DNA from: Pseudomonas oryzae
GTDB lineage: Bacteria; Pseudomonadota; Gammaproteobacteria; Pseudomonadales; Pseudomonadaceae
Length of the DNA: 64,000 nt
Direction: 5' to 3'
NCBI RefSeq assembly: GCF_900104805.1
Contig: NZ_LT629751.1
Span: 3,804,501 to 3,868,500, forward strand
Below are positions 49,646-60,130 of this stretch, in pieces (position 1 is the stretch's first letter; each line of letters starts with the position of its first letter). The notes beneath the pieces were generated by a model that saw only the letters and a list, made by a program, of their open reading frames with translations, did not search any database and had not been told where the DNA came from. Made by a program: the position numbers and the translations under genes.

Positions 49646-51670
49646 ATGAGCGAAAGCCAAGGCATGTCCGCCAGCCCGAGCCAGTGGCCGCGGGCGCTGT
49701 TCACCGTCGCCCTGCTGTTCTCCATCTACCAGATCGTCACCGCCGCCTTCCATCCGGTGTCCAGCCAGGTGCTGCGTGCCGGCCACGTCGGCTTCCTGCT
49801 GCTGCTGGTATTCCTCTGCTATCCGGCGCGCGGCAGCGCGCGGCCGTTCCAGCCGCTGGCCTGGCTGCTCGGCCTGGCCGGCATGGCCACCTTCGCCTAC
49901 CAGTGGCTGTTCGAGGCCGACCTGATCCAGCGCTCCGGCGAGCTGATCGGCGCCGACATGGCGGTCGGCGTGCTGCTGATCGTCCTGGTGTTCGAGGCGG
50001 CGCGGCGGGTGATGGGCATCGCCCTGCCGATCATCTGCCTGCTGTTCCTCGCCTACGGGCTGTTCGGCGAGTACCTGCCGGGCGACCTGGCGCACCGCGG
50101 CTACGGCGTCGACCAGATCGTCAACCAGCTGGCCTTCGGCACCGAGGGCCTGTACGGCACGCCGACCTACGTGTCGGCCACCTACATCTTCCTGTTCATC
50201 CTGTTCGGCGCCTTCCTCGAGCAGGCCGGGATGATCAAGCTGTTCACCGACTTCGCCCTCGGCCTGTTCGGCCACAAGCTCGGCGGCCCGGCCAAGGTGT
50301 CGGTGGTGTCCTCGGCGCTGATGGGCACCATCACCGGCTCCGGGGTGGCCAACGTGGTGACCACCGGGCAGTTCACCATCCCGCTGATGAAGCGTTTCGG
50401 CTATCGCCCGGCGTTCGCCGGCGCGGTGGAGGCGACCGCCAGCATGGGCAGCCAGATCATGCCGCCGGTGATGGGCGCGGTGGCCTTCATCATGGCCGAG
50501 ACCATCAACGTGCCCTACGTCGAGGTGGCCAAGGCGGCGCTGCTGCCGGCGCTGCTGTACTTCGGCTCGGTGTTCTGGATGGTCCATCTGGAGGCCAAGC
50601 GCGCCGACCTGCGCGGCCTGCCGAAGAGCGAGTGCCCGAACGCCTGGGCGGCGGTGAAGGAGCGCTGGTTCCTGCTGATCCCGCTGGTGGTGCTGGTCTG
50701 CCTGCTGTTCGCCGGGCGCACGCCGATGTTCTCCGGCACCGTGGGCCTGGCGCTGACCGCGATCGTCATCCTCGGTTCGGCGATCATCCTCAGGGTGTCC
50801 TCATGGGGCCTGCGCATGGCCTTCTGGATCGCCTTGGGCGTGCTCTGCGCCGGCTTCTTCAGCCTCGGCATCGGCGTGGTGTTCGGCGTGATCGGCCTGC
50901 TGGTGGCGGTGTGCTGGTTCATCAAGGGCGGCCGCGACACTCTGACCCTGTGCCTGCACGCGCTGGTCGAGGGCGCCCGCCATGCGGTGCCGGTGGGCAT
51001 CGCCTGCACCCTGGTCGGGGTGATCATCGGCGTGGTGTCGCTGACCGGCATCGCCACCACCTTCGCCGGCTACATCCTCGCCATCGGCCAGGACAACCTG
51101 TTCCTCTCGCTGCTGCTGACCATGCTCACCTGCCTGGTGCTGGGCATGGGCATCCCGACCATCCCCAACTACATCATCACCAGCGCCATCGCCGCGCCGG
51201 CGCTGCTGGAGCTGGGCGTGCCGCTGATCGTCTCGCACATGTTCGTCTTCTACTTCGGGCTGATGGCCGACCTCACCCCGCCGGTGGCGCTGGCCGCCTT
51301 CGCCGCGGCGCCGATCGCCCGCGAGAGCGGCTTCAAGATCAGCCTGTGGGCGGTGCGCATCGCCGCGGCCGGCTTCGTGGTGCCGTTCATGGCGGTCTAC
51401 GATCCGGCGCTGATGCTGCAGGGCGACAGCTGGGCGGCGATCGCCTACATGCTGTTCAAGGCGGCGCTGGCGATCGCCCTGTGGGGCGCGGCCTTCACCG
51501 GCCACCTGCAGCGCGACCTGTCCGCCTGGGAGCGCCTGCTGGCGTTCGCCGCCGGCGTGGCGCTGATCCTCGCCCTGCCGCTCAGCGACGAACTGGGCTT
51601 CGCCCTCGGCGGCCTGTTCCTCGCCCAGCACTACTGGCGCGCGCGCCGTGCCCCGGCGGTGGCGGCGTGA
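49646..51670 (+). CDS. Fused TRAP transporter permease (DctQM type)
   Basis: Encodes 674 residues. About 16-18 hydrophobic segments are visible; the N-terminal ~150 residues correspond to the small DctQ-like subunit and the rest to the large DctM-like subunit, with SSALMGTITGSGVANVVTTG, EATASMGSQIMPPVMGAVAF and LGMGIPTIPNYIITSAI. Fusion is typical of TAXI systems, which are Na+ or H+ coupled importers. The DUF1850 gene overlaps its end by four bases. Confidence 0.93.
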   Translation: MSESQGMSASPSQWPRALFTVALLFSIYQIVTAAFHPVSSQVLRAGHVGFLLLLVFLCYPARGSARPFQPLAWLLGLAGMATFAYQWLFEADLIQRSGELIGADMAVGVLLIVLVFEAARRVMGIALPIICLLFLAYGLFGEYLPGDLAHRGYGVDQIVNQLAFGTEGLYGTPTYVSATYIFLFILFGAFLEQAGMIKLFTDFALGLFGHKLGGPAKVSVVSSALMGTITGSGVANVVTTGQFTIPLMKRFGYRPAFAGAVEATASMGSQIMPPVMGAVAFIMAETINVPYVEVAKAALLPALLYFGSVFWMVHLEAKRADLRGLPKSECPNAWAAVKERWFLLIPLVVLVCLLFAGRTPMFSGTVGLALTAIVILGSAIILRVSSWGLRMAFWIALGVLCAGFFSLGIGVVFGVIGLLVAVCWFIKGGRDTLTLCLHALVEGARHAVPVGIACTLVGVIIGVVSLTGIATTFAGYILAIGQDNLFLSLLLTMLTCLVLGMGIPTIPNYIITSAIAAPALLELGVPLIVSHMFVFYFGLMADLTPPVALAAFAAAPIARESGFKISLWAVRIAAAGFVVPFMAVYDPALMLQGDSWAAIAYMLFKAALAIALWGAAFTGHLQRDLSAWERLLAFAAGVALILALPLSDELGFALGGLFLAQHYWRARRAPAVAA

Positions 51671-52065
51671 TCGGCCTGTGCCTGGGGTTGGCCGGCGCGG
51701 TGTGGGCGAGCCTGCCCGTGTCGGCCTTCACCCTCGCCTGGACCCACACCATCGAGAAGGTGCGCTGGGAGGAGGACTACCGCGTCACGCCCGAGGGCCT
51801 GGTCCTCGGCGAGGCGCGGGTGCGTGGCAACGGCGCCGGCATGGAGATCCCCGACGGCGCCGTGCTGCAGGGTGGCAGCTGGCACTACCGCCGCCAGTTG
51901 CCGCCGCTGCAGCCGTTGCGCGTCGGCCGCACGCCCGAGGCCGGCGACTACCAGCTGTGCTTCGCCGGCGCCTGCCAGCCGCTCAGCGAATGGCTCGGCC
52001 CGCCGACGGCGGAGCGTCCGGCGCTGGAGCTGTGGAGTTGTGCGCCGCCTGCGCCTGCCGCCTGA
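51667..52065 (+). CDS. DUF1850 protein linked to the TRAP transporter
   Basis: Encodes 132 residues starting at GTG 51667, whose GTGA overlaps the permease stop. The N-terminal hydrophobic segment (residues 1-20) and the TLAWTHTIEKVRWEEDYRV and WHYRRQLPPLQPL regions match DUF1850, a small extracytoplasmic protein repeatedly found after TAXI permease genes. Function unknown. It has two cysteines (CFAGAC) that could form a disulfide. Confidence 0.8.
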   Translation: MIGLCLGLAGAVWASLPVSAFTLAWTHTIEKVRWEEDYRVTPEGLVLGEARVRGNGAGMEIPDGAVLQGGSWHYRRQLPPLQPLRVGRTPEAGDYQLCFAGACQPLSEWLGPPTAERPALELWSCAPPAPAA

Positions 52066-52276
52066 AGCCGACCCCCCGGGCGACGCCAGTCCCCGGGGGG
52101 TTTCCGTGCTGCGCGCGACGGGGTGCATCTCATTTCTGATACTTAATCTCGAATAAGATATTTTCTCATTTGCCTTGACGGATGTGCTGTCCCGGTGAAA
52201 TCATTTTTGAGAATCGTTCGCATCGGTGGTCGCGCCGCCCACCGCCTGCCTCTCAAAGACCTCCGGAGCCCTTCCC

Positions 52277-54400
52277 GTGACCTTCCGCAAGACCGCCCTG
52301 GCCCTCGCCTGCGCCCTGCACGCCGGCCTGTTGTCCGTCGCCCACGCTGTCGCGGCGGACGACGCCCTGCAGCTCGACGCCTCGACCATCGTCGGCCAGG
52401 CTGACGACGCCGCCGCCGAACGCGACTCCTATCAGGCCAAGCCGAGCAGCGCCGCCACCAGGCTGGAGCTGACCCCGCGGCAGACCCCGCAGTCGGTTTC
52501 GACCATCAGCCGCGCCCAGCTCGACGACTTCAGGCTGACCAGCGTCAACGGCGCGCTCAAGCACACCCCGGGCATCGCCGTCGAGGAAGTGGAGACCGAC
52601 CGCACCTACTTCACCGCGCGCGGCTTCGACATCACCAACTTCCAGTACGACGGCATCGGCGCCCCGTTCGTCTACGGCAACCTCGACGGCAGCATTGACA
52701 CCGCGCCCTTCGAGCGCATCGAGGTGGTGCGCGGCGCCAACGGCCTGATGTCCGGCACCGGCAACCCCTCGGCGACCGTCAACTTCGTGCGCAAGCGGCC
52801 GACCGCCACGCCGCAGGCACGCATCGACCTGACCGCCGGCTCCTGGGACCAGCGGCGCATCGACACCGACGTCTCCGGGCCGCTCAGCGAGTCCGGCAAC
52901 CTCCGCGGCCGGCTGGTCTATGCCCACGAGGACAAGAACTCCTACCTGGACCGCTACTCGCGGGAGAAGAACCTGTTCCACGGCGTGCTCGAGGCCGACC
53001 TCGCCGCCGGCACCACCCTGAGCCTGGGCCACACCCTGCAGAAGACCGCCGCCGACAGTCCGATGTGGGGCGCCCTGCCGCTGTACTTCCGCGACGGCTC
53101 GGCCACCGACTTCTCGCGCTCGACCAGCACCGCCGCCGACTGGGCGTTCTGGGACAACCAGGAAAGCCGCACCTTCGTCGAGCTGGAGCACGACCTGGGC
53201 AACGGCTGGCAGGCCAGGGGCGTGCTGACCCGGGTGGAGAAGGAGGGCGACGCGCGGCTGTTCTACGTCTACGGCACCCCGGACGCCGCCAGTGGCCTCG
53301 GCCTGTTCAGCTATCCGTCGCTGTACCAGGACAAAAACACCCAGTGGCTGGCCGACCTCTACGTCAGCGGGCCGTTCGCCCTGCTCGGCCGCGAGCACGA
53401 ACTGGTCGCCGGGGTGAACGGCTCGAAGTCCGAACTCGACGACGTCTCCCACTACGGCCGGGGCATCGGCACGCCGCTGCCGCCGCTGCAGGACTGGCGC
53501 GGCGACTACCCGCTGCCGGCCTTCGACGCCGCGGTCGCCGGCAGCGCCTTCGACGACCGGCAGAAGAGCGTCTATGCCGCCAGCCGCCTGAGCCTGGCCG
53601 ACCCGCTGACCCTGATCGCCGGTGCGCGCGCCACCTGGGTGGACAGCGAGGGCGAGAGCTACGGCCGCGCCCGCGCGCGCTCCGACGACGCGCTCACGCC
53701 CTACGCCGGCCTGGTCTACGACCTGACCGAACAGTACTCGGTCTACGCCAGCTACACCGAGATCTTCGACCCGCAGACCCGCCTGGACGCCAGCGGCGCG
53801 CGTCTCGATCCGGTCGAGGGGCGCAGCTTCGAGCTGGGCGTCAAGGGCGAGCTGTTCGACGGCCGCCTCAACGTCGCCGCCGCCACCTTCAAGACCTACC
53901 AGGACAACATGGCCGAGTCGGCCGGCTTCGTCGGCGGCCGGCAGGTCTACGCGGGCGTCGACTATCTGAGCGAGGGCTACGAGCTGGAGCTGTCCGGCGA
54001 GCTGCTGCCCGGCCTGCAGGCCAGCGCCGGCTACACCTTCGTCGACGTGCAGGACGCCGAGCACCGCCACGCCAAGACCTACGCGCCCAAGCACCTGCTG
54101 CGCGCCGCCACCACCTACCGCCTGGCGCAGCTGCCGCAGCTCAAGGTGGGCGCCAATCTCAGCTGGCAGGACGCCATCCACCGCGACGTCACGCTGGCCG
54201 ATGGCAGCGCCGGCAAGATCGAGCAGGACGCCTACGCGCTGGTCGGCCTGATGGCCAGCTACGACATCGACCCGAACTGGAGCGTGGCCGCCAACCTCGA
54301 CAACCTCACCGACGAGAAGTACATCAGCAGCCTGTACTGGGAGCAGGGCTACTACGGCGCGCCGCGCAACGCCAGCATGACCGTCAGCTGGAAGTACTGA
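52277..54400 (+). CDS. TonB-dependent siderophore receptor
   Basis: Encodes 707 residues from GTG 52277, with GGAG upstream. Signal peptide, residues 1-27. The plug domain contains RQTPQSVSTISRAQLDDF, GFDITNFQYDGI and FERIEVVRGANGLMSGTGNPSATVNFVRKRP, as in ferrisiderophore receptors; the barrel ends in an aromatic residue (TVSWKY). No FecA-type signalling domain is seen. It starts 211 bases after the DUF1850 stop; that gap has an A+T-rich stretch at 52136-52170 with only weak resemblance to a Fur box. The cognate siderophore is unknown. Confidence 0.9.
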   Translation: MTFRKTALALACALHAGLLSVAHAVAADDALQLDASTIVGQADDAAAERDSYQAKPSSAATRLELTPRQTPQSVSTISRAQLDDFRLTSVNGALKHTPGIAVEEVETDRTYFTARGFDITNFQYDGIGAPFVYGNLDGSIDTAPFERIEVVRGANGLMSGTGNPSATVNFVRKRPTATPQARIDLTAGSWDQRRIDTDVSGPLSESGNLRGRLVYAHEDKNSYLDRYSREKNLFHGVLEADLAAGTTLSLGHTLQKTAADSPMWGALPLYFRDGSATDFSRSTSTAADWAFWDNQESRTFVELEHDLGNGWQARGVLTRVEKEGDARLFYVYGTPDAASGLGLFSYPSLYQDKNTQWLADLYVSGPFALLGREHELVAGVNGSKSELDDVSHYGRGIGTPLPPLQDWRGDYPLPAFDAAVAGSAFDDRQKSVYAASRLSLADPLTLIAGARATWVDSEGESYGRARARSDDALTPYAGLVYDLTEQYSVYASYTEIFDPQTRLDASGARLDPVEGRSFELGVKGELFDGRLNVAAATFKTYQDNMAESAGFVGGRQVYAGVDYLSEGYELELSGELLPGLQASAGYTFVDVQDAEHRHAKTYAPKHLLRAATTYRLAQLPQLKVGANLSWQDAIHRDVTLADGSAGKIEQDAYALVGLMASYDIDPNWSVAANLDNLTDEKYISSLYWEQGYYGAPRNASMTVSWKY

Positions 54401-54475
54401 CCGCTTGCACCTCGACCGCCCCGCGCGCCATCCGGCGGGCGGGGCCGGTCATTTTCCCGACCCGGAGTACCGCCC

Positions 54476-55684
54476 ATGCGCCCCCTGCTGGTTTTGCTGC
54501 ACCGCTGGTGCGGCCTGTTCATCGCCCTGTTCCTGTTCGTCGCCGGCCTCACCGGCGCGCTGATCTCCTGGGATCACGAACTGGACGAGTGGCTCAACCC
54601 CCAGCTGTTCGAAGCGCGCAGCAGCGGCCCGGCGCAGGCGCCGCTGGCGCTGGCCGACGCCCTCGAGGCCAGCGACCCGCGCCTGCGCGTTTCCTGGCTG
54701 CCGCTGGCCGTCGAGCCCGGCCATGCGCTGGGGGTGAGCGTCGACCCGCGGGTCGATCCGGCCACCGGCAAGGCCTTCGCGCTGGGCTTCAACCAGCTCG
54801 CCCTCGACCCGGTCAGCGGTGCGGTGCAGGGCAGCCGCCAGTGGGGCGAGATCTCGCTGAGCCGCGAGAACCTCTTGCCGTTCCTCTACAAGCTGCACTA
54901 CAGCCTGCACATCCCCGACGGCTTCGGTCTGGAACTGGGCGTGCTGCTGTTCGGCATCGTCGCCATCGTCTGGTGCCTCGACTGCCTGGTCGCCCTCTGG
55001 CTGTCCTTCCCCAGCCGCCGCACCTGGCGCAAGTCGTTCGCCTTCCGCTGGCGGCGCGGCGGCTACCCGCTCAATTTCGACCTGCACCGCTCCGGCGGCG
55101 TCTGGGTCTGGGCGCTGCTGCTGGTGCTGGCGGTCACCTCGGTGTCGATGAACCTCAACGTGCAGGTGATGCGCCCGCTGGTCGAGCTGTTCTCGCCGCT
55201 CTCGCCCAGCCCGTTCGCCAGCCGCACGCCGGTCACCCTCGACGAGCAGCGCGAGCCGGCGCTCGGCCGTGTCGAGATACTGCAGCGCGCCGCGGCCGAG
55301 GCGCAGCGCCTGGGGCTCGACCTGCCGGCGGGCGGCATCTTCCACTCCGCCGAATACGACCTCTACGGCGTCGGTTTCTTCACCCTGGAGAACGAGCACG
55401 GCGATGGCGGCCTGGGCAATCCCTGGCTGTACCTCGACGCCCAGGACGGCCGCCTGCTCGGCACGCAGATCCCCGGCCGCGGCAGCGCCGGCGACGTGTT
55501 CATGCAGGCGCAGTTCCCCCTGCACTCCGGGCGCATCCTCGGCCTGCCGGGGCGCATCCTGGTGTCGTTCATGGGCCTGATGGTGGCCGTGCTGTCGCTG
55601 ACCGGCATCGTCATCTGGCTGAGGAAGCGCGCGGCGCGACTCCAGCAGGCCCGCGTGGCGCTGGCGGGCCTGCAACGGGTCTGA
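54476..55684 (+). CDS. PepSY-domain membrane protein, ferrisiderophore reductase-like
   Basis: Encodes 402 residues with membrane helices near residues 8-30, 150-175, 205-225 and 360-380. PepSY-associated segments (LHRWCGLFIALFLFVAGLTGALISWDHELD; YKLHYSLHIP; FDLHRSGGVWVWALLLVLAVTS) carry paired histidines that may bind haem. It follows the TonB receptor by 75 bases, the usual position of PepSY proteins thought to reduce ferric siderophores in the periplasm. Confidence 0.85.
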   Translation: MRPLLVLLHRWCGLFIALFLFVAGLTGALISWDHELDEWLNPQLFEARSSGPAQAPLALADALEASDPRLRVSWLPLAVEPGHALGVSVDPRVDPATGKAFALGFNQLALDPVSGAVQGSRQWGEISLSRENLLPFLYKLHYSLHIPDGFGLELGVLLFGIVAIVWCLDCLVALWLSFPSRRTWRKSFAFRWRRGGYPLNFDLHRSGGVWVWALLLVLAVTSVSMNLNVQVMRPLVELFSPLSPSPFASRTPVTLDEQREPALGRVEILQRAAAEAQRLGLDLPAGGIFHSAEYDLYGVGFFTLENEHGDGGLGNPWLYLDAQDGRLLGTQIPGRGSAGDVFMQAQFPLHSGRILGLPGRILVSFMGLMVAVLSLTGIVIWLRKRAARLQQARVALAGLQRV

Positions 55685-55699
55685 CCGGCGCGGGCGGGC

Positions 55700-56585
55700 T
55701 CAGTCGTCGGCCCGCCGCCAGCGGCTCTCGGCCACCGCGTCGTGGGCGTGCAGGCTCTCGGCGTGCACCACGCGCACGCCGAACGGGCTGGCGCAGCAAG
55801 GCGGCGTGCAGGCGCCGCGCGGCGTCCTCGCAGAACATCAGGTTCTGCCCGTTGGCCAGGGCGAAGGCCTGCTCGTCGGCGCGCTTCACCGCGGTCTGCA
55901 GGGCGGTGCCCAGCGCCGCCTCGGCGCGCTCGATCAGCTCGACCAGCGGCAGCTCCGCGGCCTCGCGCGCCAGGCTGACCCGCAGCGTGGCGGTCGAGCG
56001 CTGGCTGTGCGGGGTGGCCAGGCTGCCGGCGCTGCTGCCCAGCCACTCCAGCACCGCATCCCGCTCCAGTTCGCGGCCGGCGAAGTCGGCGGCGAAGCGC
56101 TGCTGGAGCAACTGGCAGGCCAGCGCCGCCGAGCACGGGCAGGTCGACGAGTAGCCGACCGCCACCTCCAGTTCCACCGCCAGGCCAGCGCCGTCCAGGC
56201 GCGCCTCGACCGCGAACGGGTAGCCCTTCCAGCCGGCCAGCGGGCTGACCAGCGCCGGCCGCCGCAGCAGCGCCTCGCCACGGATCTCCAGCTGGGCGCG
56301 CGCCGACAGCCCGGCGTGGCTGGCGAGGAACTCGTCGAGCAGCCGCGCCAGCAGCGCCGGGGTCAGCTCCTCCTCCTCCAGCGCCGCCAGCGCCAGGTAC
56401 AGTCGCGACATGTGGATGCCGCGCGCCGCGGCGGCGTCGAGGCTGACCCCGGCACTGACGCGGGCGGCGATACGCTGGCCGTGGAGGACGACCGGCTGGG
56501 CGATGCCGGCCATGCCGACCCAGTCCAGCGGCAGGTGGGCGGCGGCGGTTTGCGCGGCGATATCCGGCAGGGTCGAGGCGTTCAT
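55700..56585 (-). pseudogene. folE2: GTP cyclohydrolase FolE2, frameshifted near the 3' end
   Basis: Starts at ATG 56585 (MNASTLPDIAAQ). Residues up to NLMFCEDAARRLHAALL are normal FolE2, including the metal-site STCPCSAALA. At about 55789-55797 the frame is lost by one extra base; the uninterrupted frame continues as an arginine/proline-rich tail to 55611, while the expected end (FGVRVVHAESLHAHDAVAE) lies in the adjacent frame and stops at 55700. FolE2 is the zinc-independent enzyme that replaces FolE for folate synthesis under zinc starvation. Loss of the last ~30 residues, which hold a conserved H-x-H, would probably impair it. The cause may be a real mutation or a sequence error. Confidence 0.8.
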
Positions 56586-56618
56586 CGGCAATCCCTTGAT
56601 GGTCAGGCGGGAGAAAAT

Positions 56619-56631
56619 GTTATGTTATAAC
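56619..56631. promoter_or_regulatory. Probable Zur box between folE2 and COG0523 gene
   Basis: GTTATGTTATAAC has GTTAT/ATAAC arms around a three-base centre, in an A+T-rich patch of a G+C-rich genome. It resembles Zur operators of gamma-proteobacteria. It lies 34 bases from folE2 and 45 bases from the divergent COG0523 gene, so one site could control both, which matches zinc-starvation function. Confidence 0.7.
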
Positions 56632-56675
56632 TCAAAATTAACCAAGCAGCGCCGTCTGCCATTCCGAGGTCACCG

Positions 56676-57889
<1,214 letters not shown>

Positions 57890-57890
<1 letters not shown>

Positions 57891-58531
57891 TGCACGCCCT
57901 CAAGCTCGTGCCGCCGCCACGCCAGCTGTGTGGCGACGCGCCCGAGGTGCTCGCCGAGGTGCTGCGCGACGGGGTCAACCTGGCGGTCTGGCAGCGCACC
58001 CTGCAGCCGGCGGTGGCCGGCTTCGTCGCCGCCCTGCTGGCGCGCGGCACGCCGCTGGCCGAGGCGCTGAGCCTCGAACTGGCCGATGGCGAGCGCGAAC
58101 CCGAGCTGCGCGGCCTGGCAGGGGAGTTCGTCGCCCTGCCCGGCCATGCCGCGTTCGTCGCCGACGTCGCCTGGCTGCTGCGGGCCTATGCCTGCCTGCT
58201 CGATACGCGGCGCGTCGGCCTGCGCCTGCGCGTGCTGGACAGGGCCATGTGCCCGCGCTTCCACGTCGACCGGGTGCCGCTGCGCCTGGTCACCACCTAC
58301 GCCGGGCCGGGCAGCCAGTGGCTGGCCGAAGGCGCGCTGGCGCGCGCACGGCTCGGCGATCCCGCGGCCGAGCCGCCAGCGCAGGCGATCCGCACGCTGC
58401 AGGCCGGCCATGTGGCGCTGCTCAAGGGCGAGCGCTGGGAAGGCAACGAGCACACCGCCATTGTCCATCGCTCGCCGCCGCTGGCCGCTGGCGAGCGGCG
58501 CCTGCTGCTCACCCTCGACTGGCTGGAGTGA
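57890..58531 (+). CDS. DUF1826 protein
   Basis: Encodes 213 residues, beginning MHALKLVPPPRQL. It matches DUF1826 by its WQRTLQPAV region, CPRFHVDRVPLRLVTTYAGPGSQWL and HRSPP near the end. H-x-D-x-V...R and H-R-S motifs look like a metal site reminiscent of 2-oxoglutarate oxygenases, but that is only a visual resemblance. It is co-translated with the COG0523 gene in zinc-starvation loci; role unknown. Confidence 0.8.
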
Positions 58532-58532
58532 C

Positions 58533-58886
58533 TCAGGGCGTGCGCCACGCCCCGCCGCTCTGCTGCTCGCAGAACGGCTTGAGGTAGCGGGCGTCGCTGG
58601 CCACGCCGTAGTAGTGGATGTTCTGCCGGTAGGCGGCATTGCCGGCCTGGGCGCCGCCGCATACGCCGAAGGCGCCGCTCGGACACTGCTCGACGAACTC
58701 GACCCTGACCTCCTGGCCCTTGAGCTGCGGCTTGCAGAAGCCGGTGCGGAACAGCTCGCGGGGGATGCTGACGTTCTCCTGGCAGACCTGCACGGACACC
58801 CCCTCGCCCTGGCTGTGCACCACGCAGGCCTCGGCGAGGGCCGGCAGCGGCAGGGCGGCGAGCAGGAAGGGCAGGATCTGGCGCAT
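58533..58886 (-). CDS. Small secreted cysteine-rich protein, unknown
   Basis: Encodes 117 residues with a clear signal peptide (residues 1-18, LPALA cut). The mature part has six cysteines, suggesting three disulfides. It is convergent with DUF1826, one base apart. A similar small gene sits between the COG0523 genes in the P. aeruginosa zinc block, as I recall (PA5533 region). No function known. Confidence 0.65.
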   Translation of the reverse strand: MRQILPFLLAALPLPALAEACVVHSQGEGVSVQVCQENVSIPRELFRTGFCKPQLKGQEVRVEFVEQCPSGAFGVCGGAQAGNAAYRQNIHYYGVASDARYLKPFCEQQSGGAWRTP

Positions 58887-59017
58887 GGTCGGGCTCCGGT
58901 TGGCTGGCGGCGGCTCCGCAGCGGAGCCGGCGCGCAGTTTACCCGCCGCCGCCGGCGCTGGCGCGGGCGGCCATCGCGCTTTGCCGGTAAGCTGGCGCAG
59001 ATGACGCTCGTGTGCAG

Positions 59018-59059
59018 TTGTCCACAGACCTGCACAGCTTACCCCCAGGCTTATCCACA
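59018..59059 (+). promoter_or_regulatory. DnaA-box-like sequences ahead of the second COG0523 gene
   Basis: TTGTCCACA (one mismatch) at 59018-59026 and an exact TTATCCACA at 59051-59059 share an orientation and end seven bases before the ATG of the COG0523 gene at 59067. They leave little room for a standard ribosome site. Confidence 0.4.
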
Positions 59060-59066
59060 GGCGGCC

Positions 59067-60035
59067 ATGCTCAAGCACATCCCCACCCACCTGATCGCCG
59101 GCCCGCTGGGCGCCGGCAAGACCACCCTGATCCGCGAGCTGCTGGCGCAGAAGCCGGCCGGCGAGCGCTGGGCGATCCTGATCAACGAGTTCGGCCAGGT
59201 CGGCCTGGACGCCGCGCTGCTGACCACCGGCGCCGATGGCATCGCCCTCGGCGAGGTGGCCGGCGGCTGCCTGTGCTGCGTCAACGGCGCGCCCTTCCAG
59301 GTCGGCCTCGGCCGCCTGCTGCGCCAGGCGCGGCCCGACCGCCTGCTGATCGAGCCGTCCGGCCTCGGCCACCCGACCGAACTGCTGCGCCAGCTGCACG
59401 AGGCGCCGTGGCGCGAGGTGCTCGCCGTACAGCCCGGCGTGGTTGTGCTGGACGCCGCCGCGCTGGCCGCCGGGCGGCCGCTGCCGGCGGCGCAGCAGGC
59501 GGCGCTGGACGGCGCCGGGCTGTTGCTGCTGAACAAGAGCGAGGGCCTCGACGCCGCCGCCCGCGCCCGGCTCGCCGCCCGGCTGCCGGCGCGGCCGCTG
59601 CGCTGGATCGAGCAGGGTCGTCTGCCGCTGGCCGAGCTGCCGGGCATCGAGGTCCGCGCAGAGGCTGGCGGTGGGCAAGAAAAGTTACCCACAGGTGCTG
59701 GCAGTCTGCCAGCGCTGTGGAGCGATCCGACGCAGCCGCTCTGCCAGATCCACGCCGAGGACGGCGGCTGGAGCATCGGCTGGCGCTGGCACCCGAGCCA
59801 GCGCTTCGACCGCCAGCAGGTCGCCGCCTGGCTGGCCGTCCTGCCCTGGCGCCGCGCCAAGCTGGTGCTGCACGATGCGGACGACGGCTGGCACAGCGCC
59901 AACGCGCTGGACGGCGCGCCGCTCAGCTGGCGTAGCAGCGAGTGGCGCAGGGACTCGCGGCTGGAGCTGATCTTCGCCGCGGAGCAGGACGCCGCGGCGC
60001 TGCAGGCGGGGCTGGCGGGGTGTCGGGCACGCTGA
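59067..60035 (+). CDS. Second COG0523/CobW-family GTPase
   Basis: Encodes 322 residues. P-loop GPLGAGKTT (12-20), CxCC motif at 68-71 (CLCC), ILINEFGQVG and LLLNKSEG. It is shorter than the ZigA-like protein and has a reduced C-terminal domain with WRWHPSQRFDR. Likely a metal chaperone or insertase; zinc is suggested by position in the folE2 block. No Zur-like site was found directly upstream. A degenerate copy of its last ~20 codons lies 100 bases beyond its stop. Confidence 0.85.
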   Translation: MLKHIPTHLIAGPLGAGKTTLIRELLAQKPAGERWAILINEFGQVGLDAALLTTGADGIALGEVAGGCLCCVNGAPFQVGLGRLLRQARPDRLLIEPSGLGHPTELLRQLHEAPWREVLAVQPGVVVLDAAALAAGRPLPAAQQAALDGAGLLLLNKSEGLDAAARARLAARLPARPLRWIEQGRLPLAELPGIEVRAEAGGGQEKLPTGAGSLPALWSDPTQPLCQIHAEDGGWSIGWRWHPSQRFDRQQVAAWLAVLPWRRAKLVLHDADDGWHSANALDGAPLSWRSSEWRRDSRLELIFAAEQDAAALQAGLAGCRAR

Positions 60036-60045
60036 CGAGGCGATC

Positions 60046-60126
60046 CGTAGGGTGGACAACGGCGCAGCCTTGTCCACCGGGGCGGGCTGGCGGTAGAAAA
60101 CCGCTGCGCGGGTTTTCTACCCTGCG
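60046..60126. repeat. GTAGGGTG element of two joined hairpins
   Basis: CGTAGGGTGGACAA...TTGTCCAC forms one hairpin and GTAGAAAACC...GGTTTTCTAC the second, ending in a degenerate CCCTGCG. It lies between the second COG0523 gene and a partial duplicate of that gene's 3' end. Confidence 0.75.
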
Positions 60127-60130
60127 AGTC

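Noticed and set aside
50801-51631. Minus-strand frame opposite the TRAP permease gene
   Set aside because: Gln/Glu/His/Arg-rich antisense translation with no start signal; the permease frame is clear.
52136-52170. Possible Fur box upstream of the TonB receptor gene
   Set aside because: The patch is A+T-rich but matches the consensus at only about half the positions, so not listed as a site.
58533-59678. Long minus-strand frame running from the small secreted protein across the second COG0523 gene
   Set aside because: Only its last 118 codons look like a protein with a signal peptide; the rest is antisense to the COG0523 gene.
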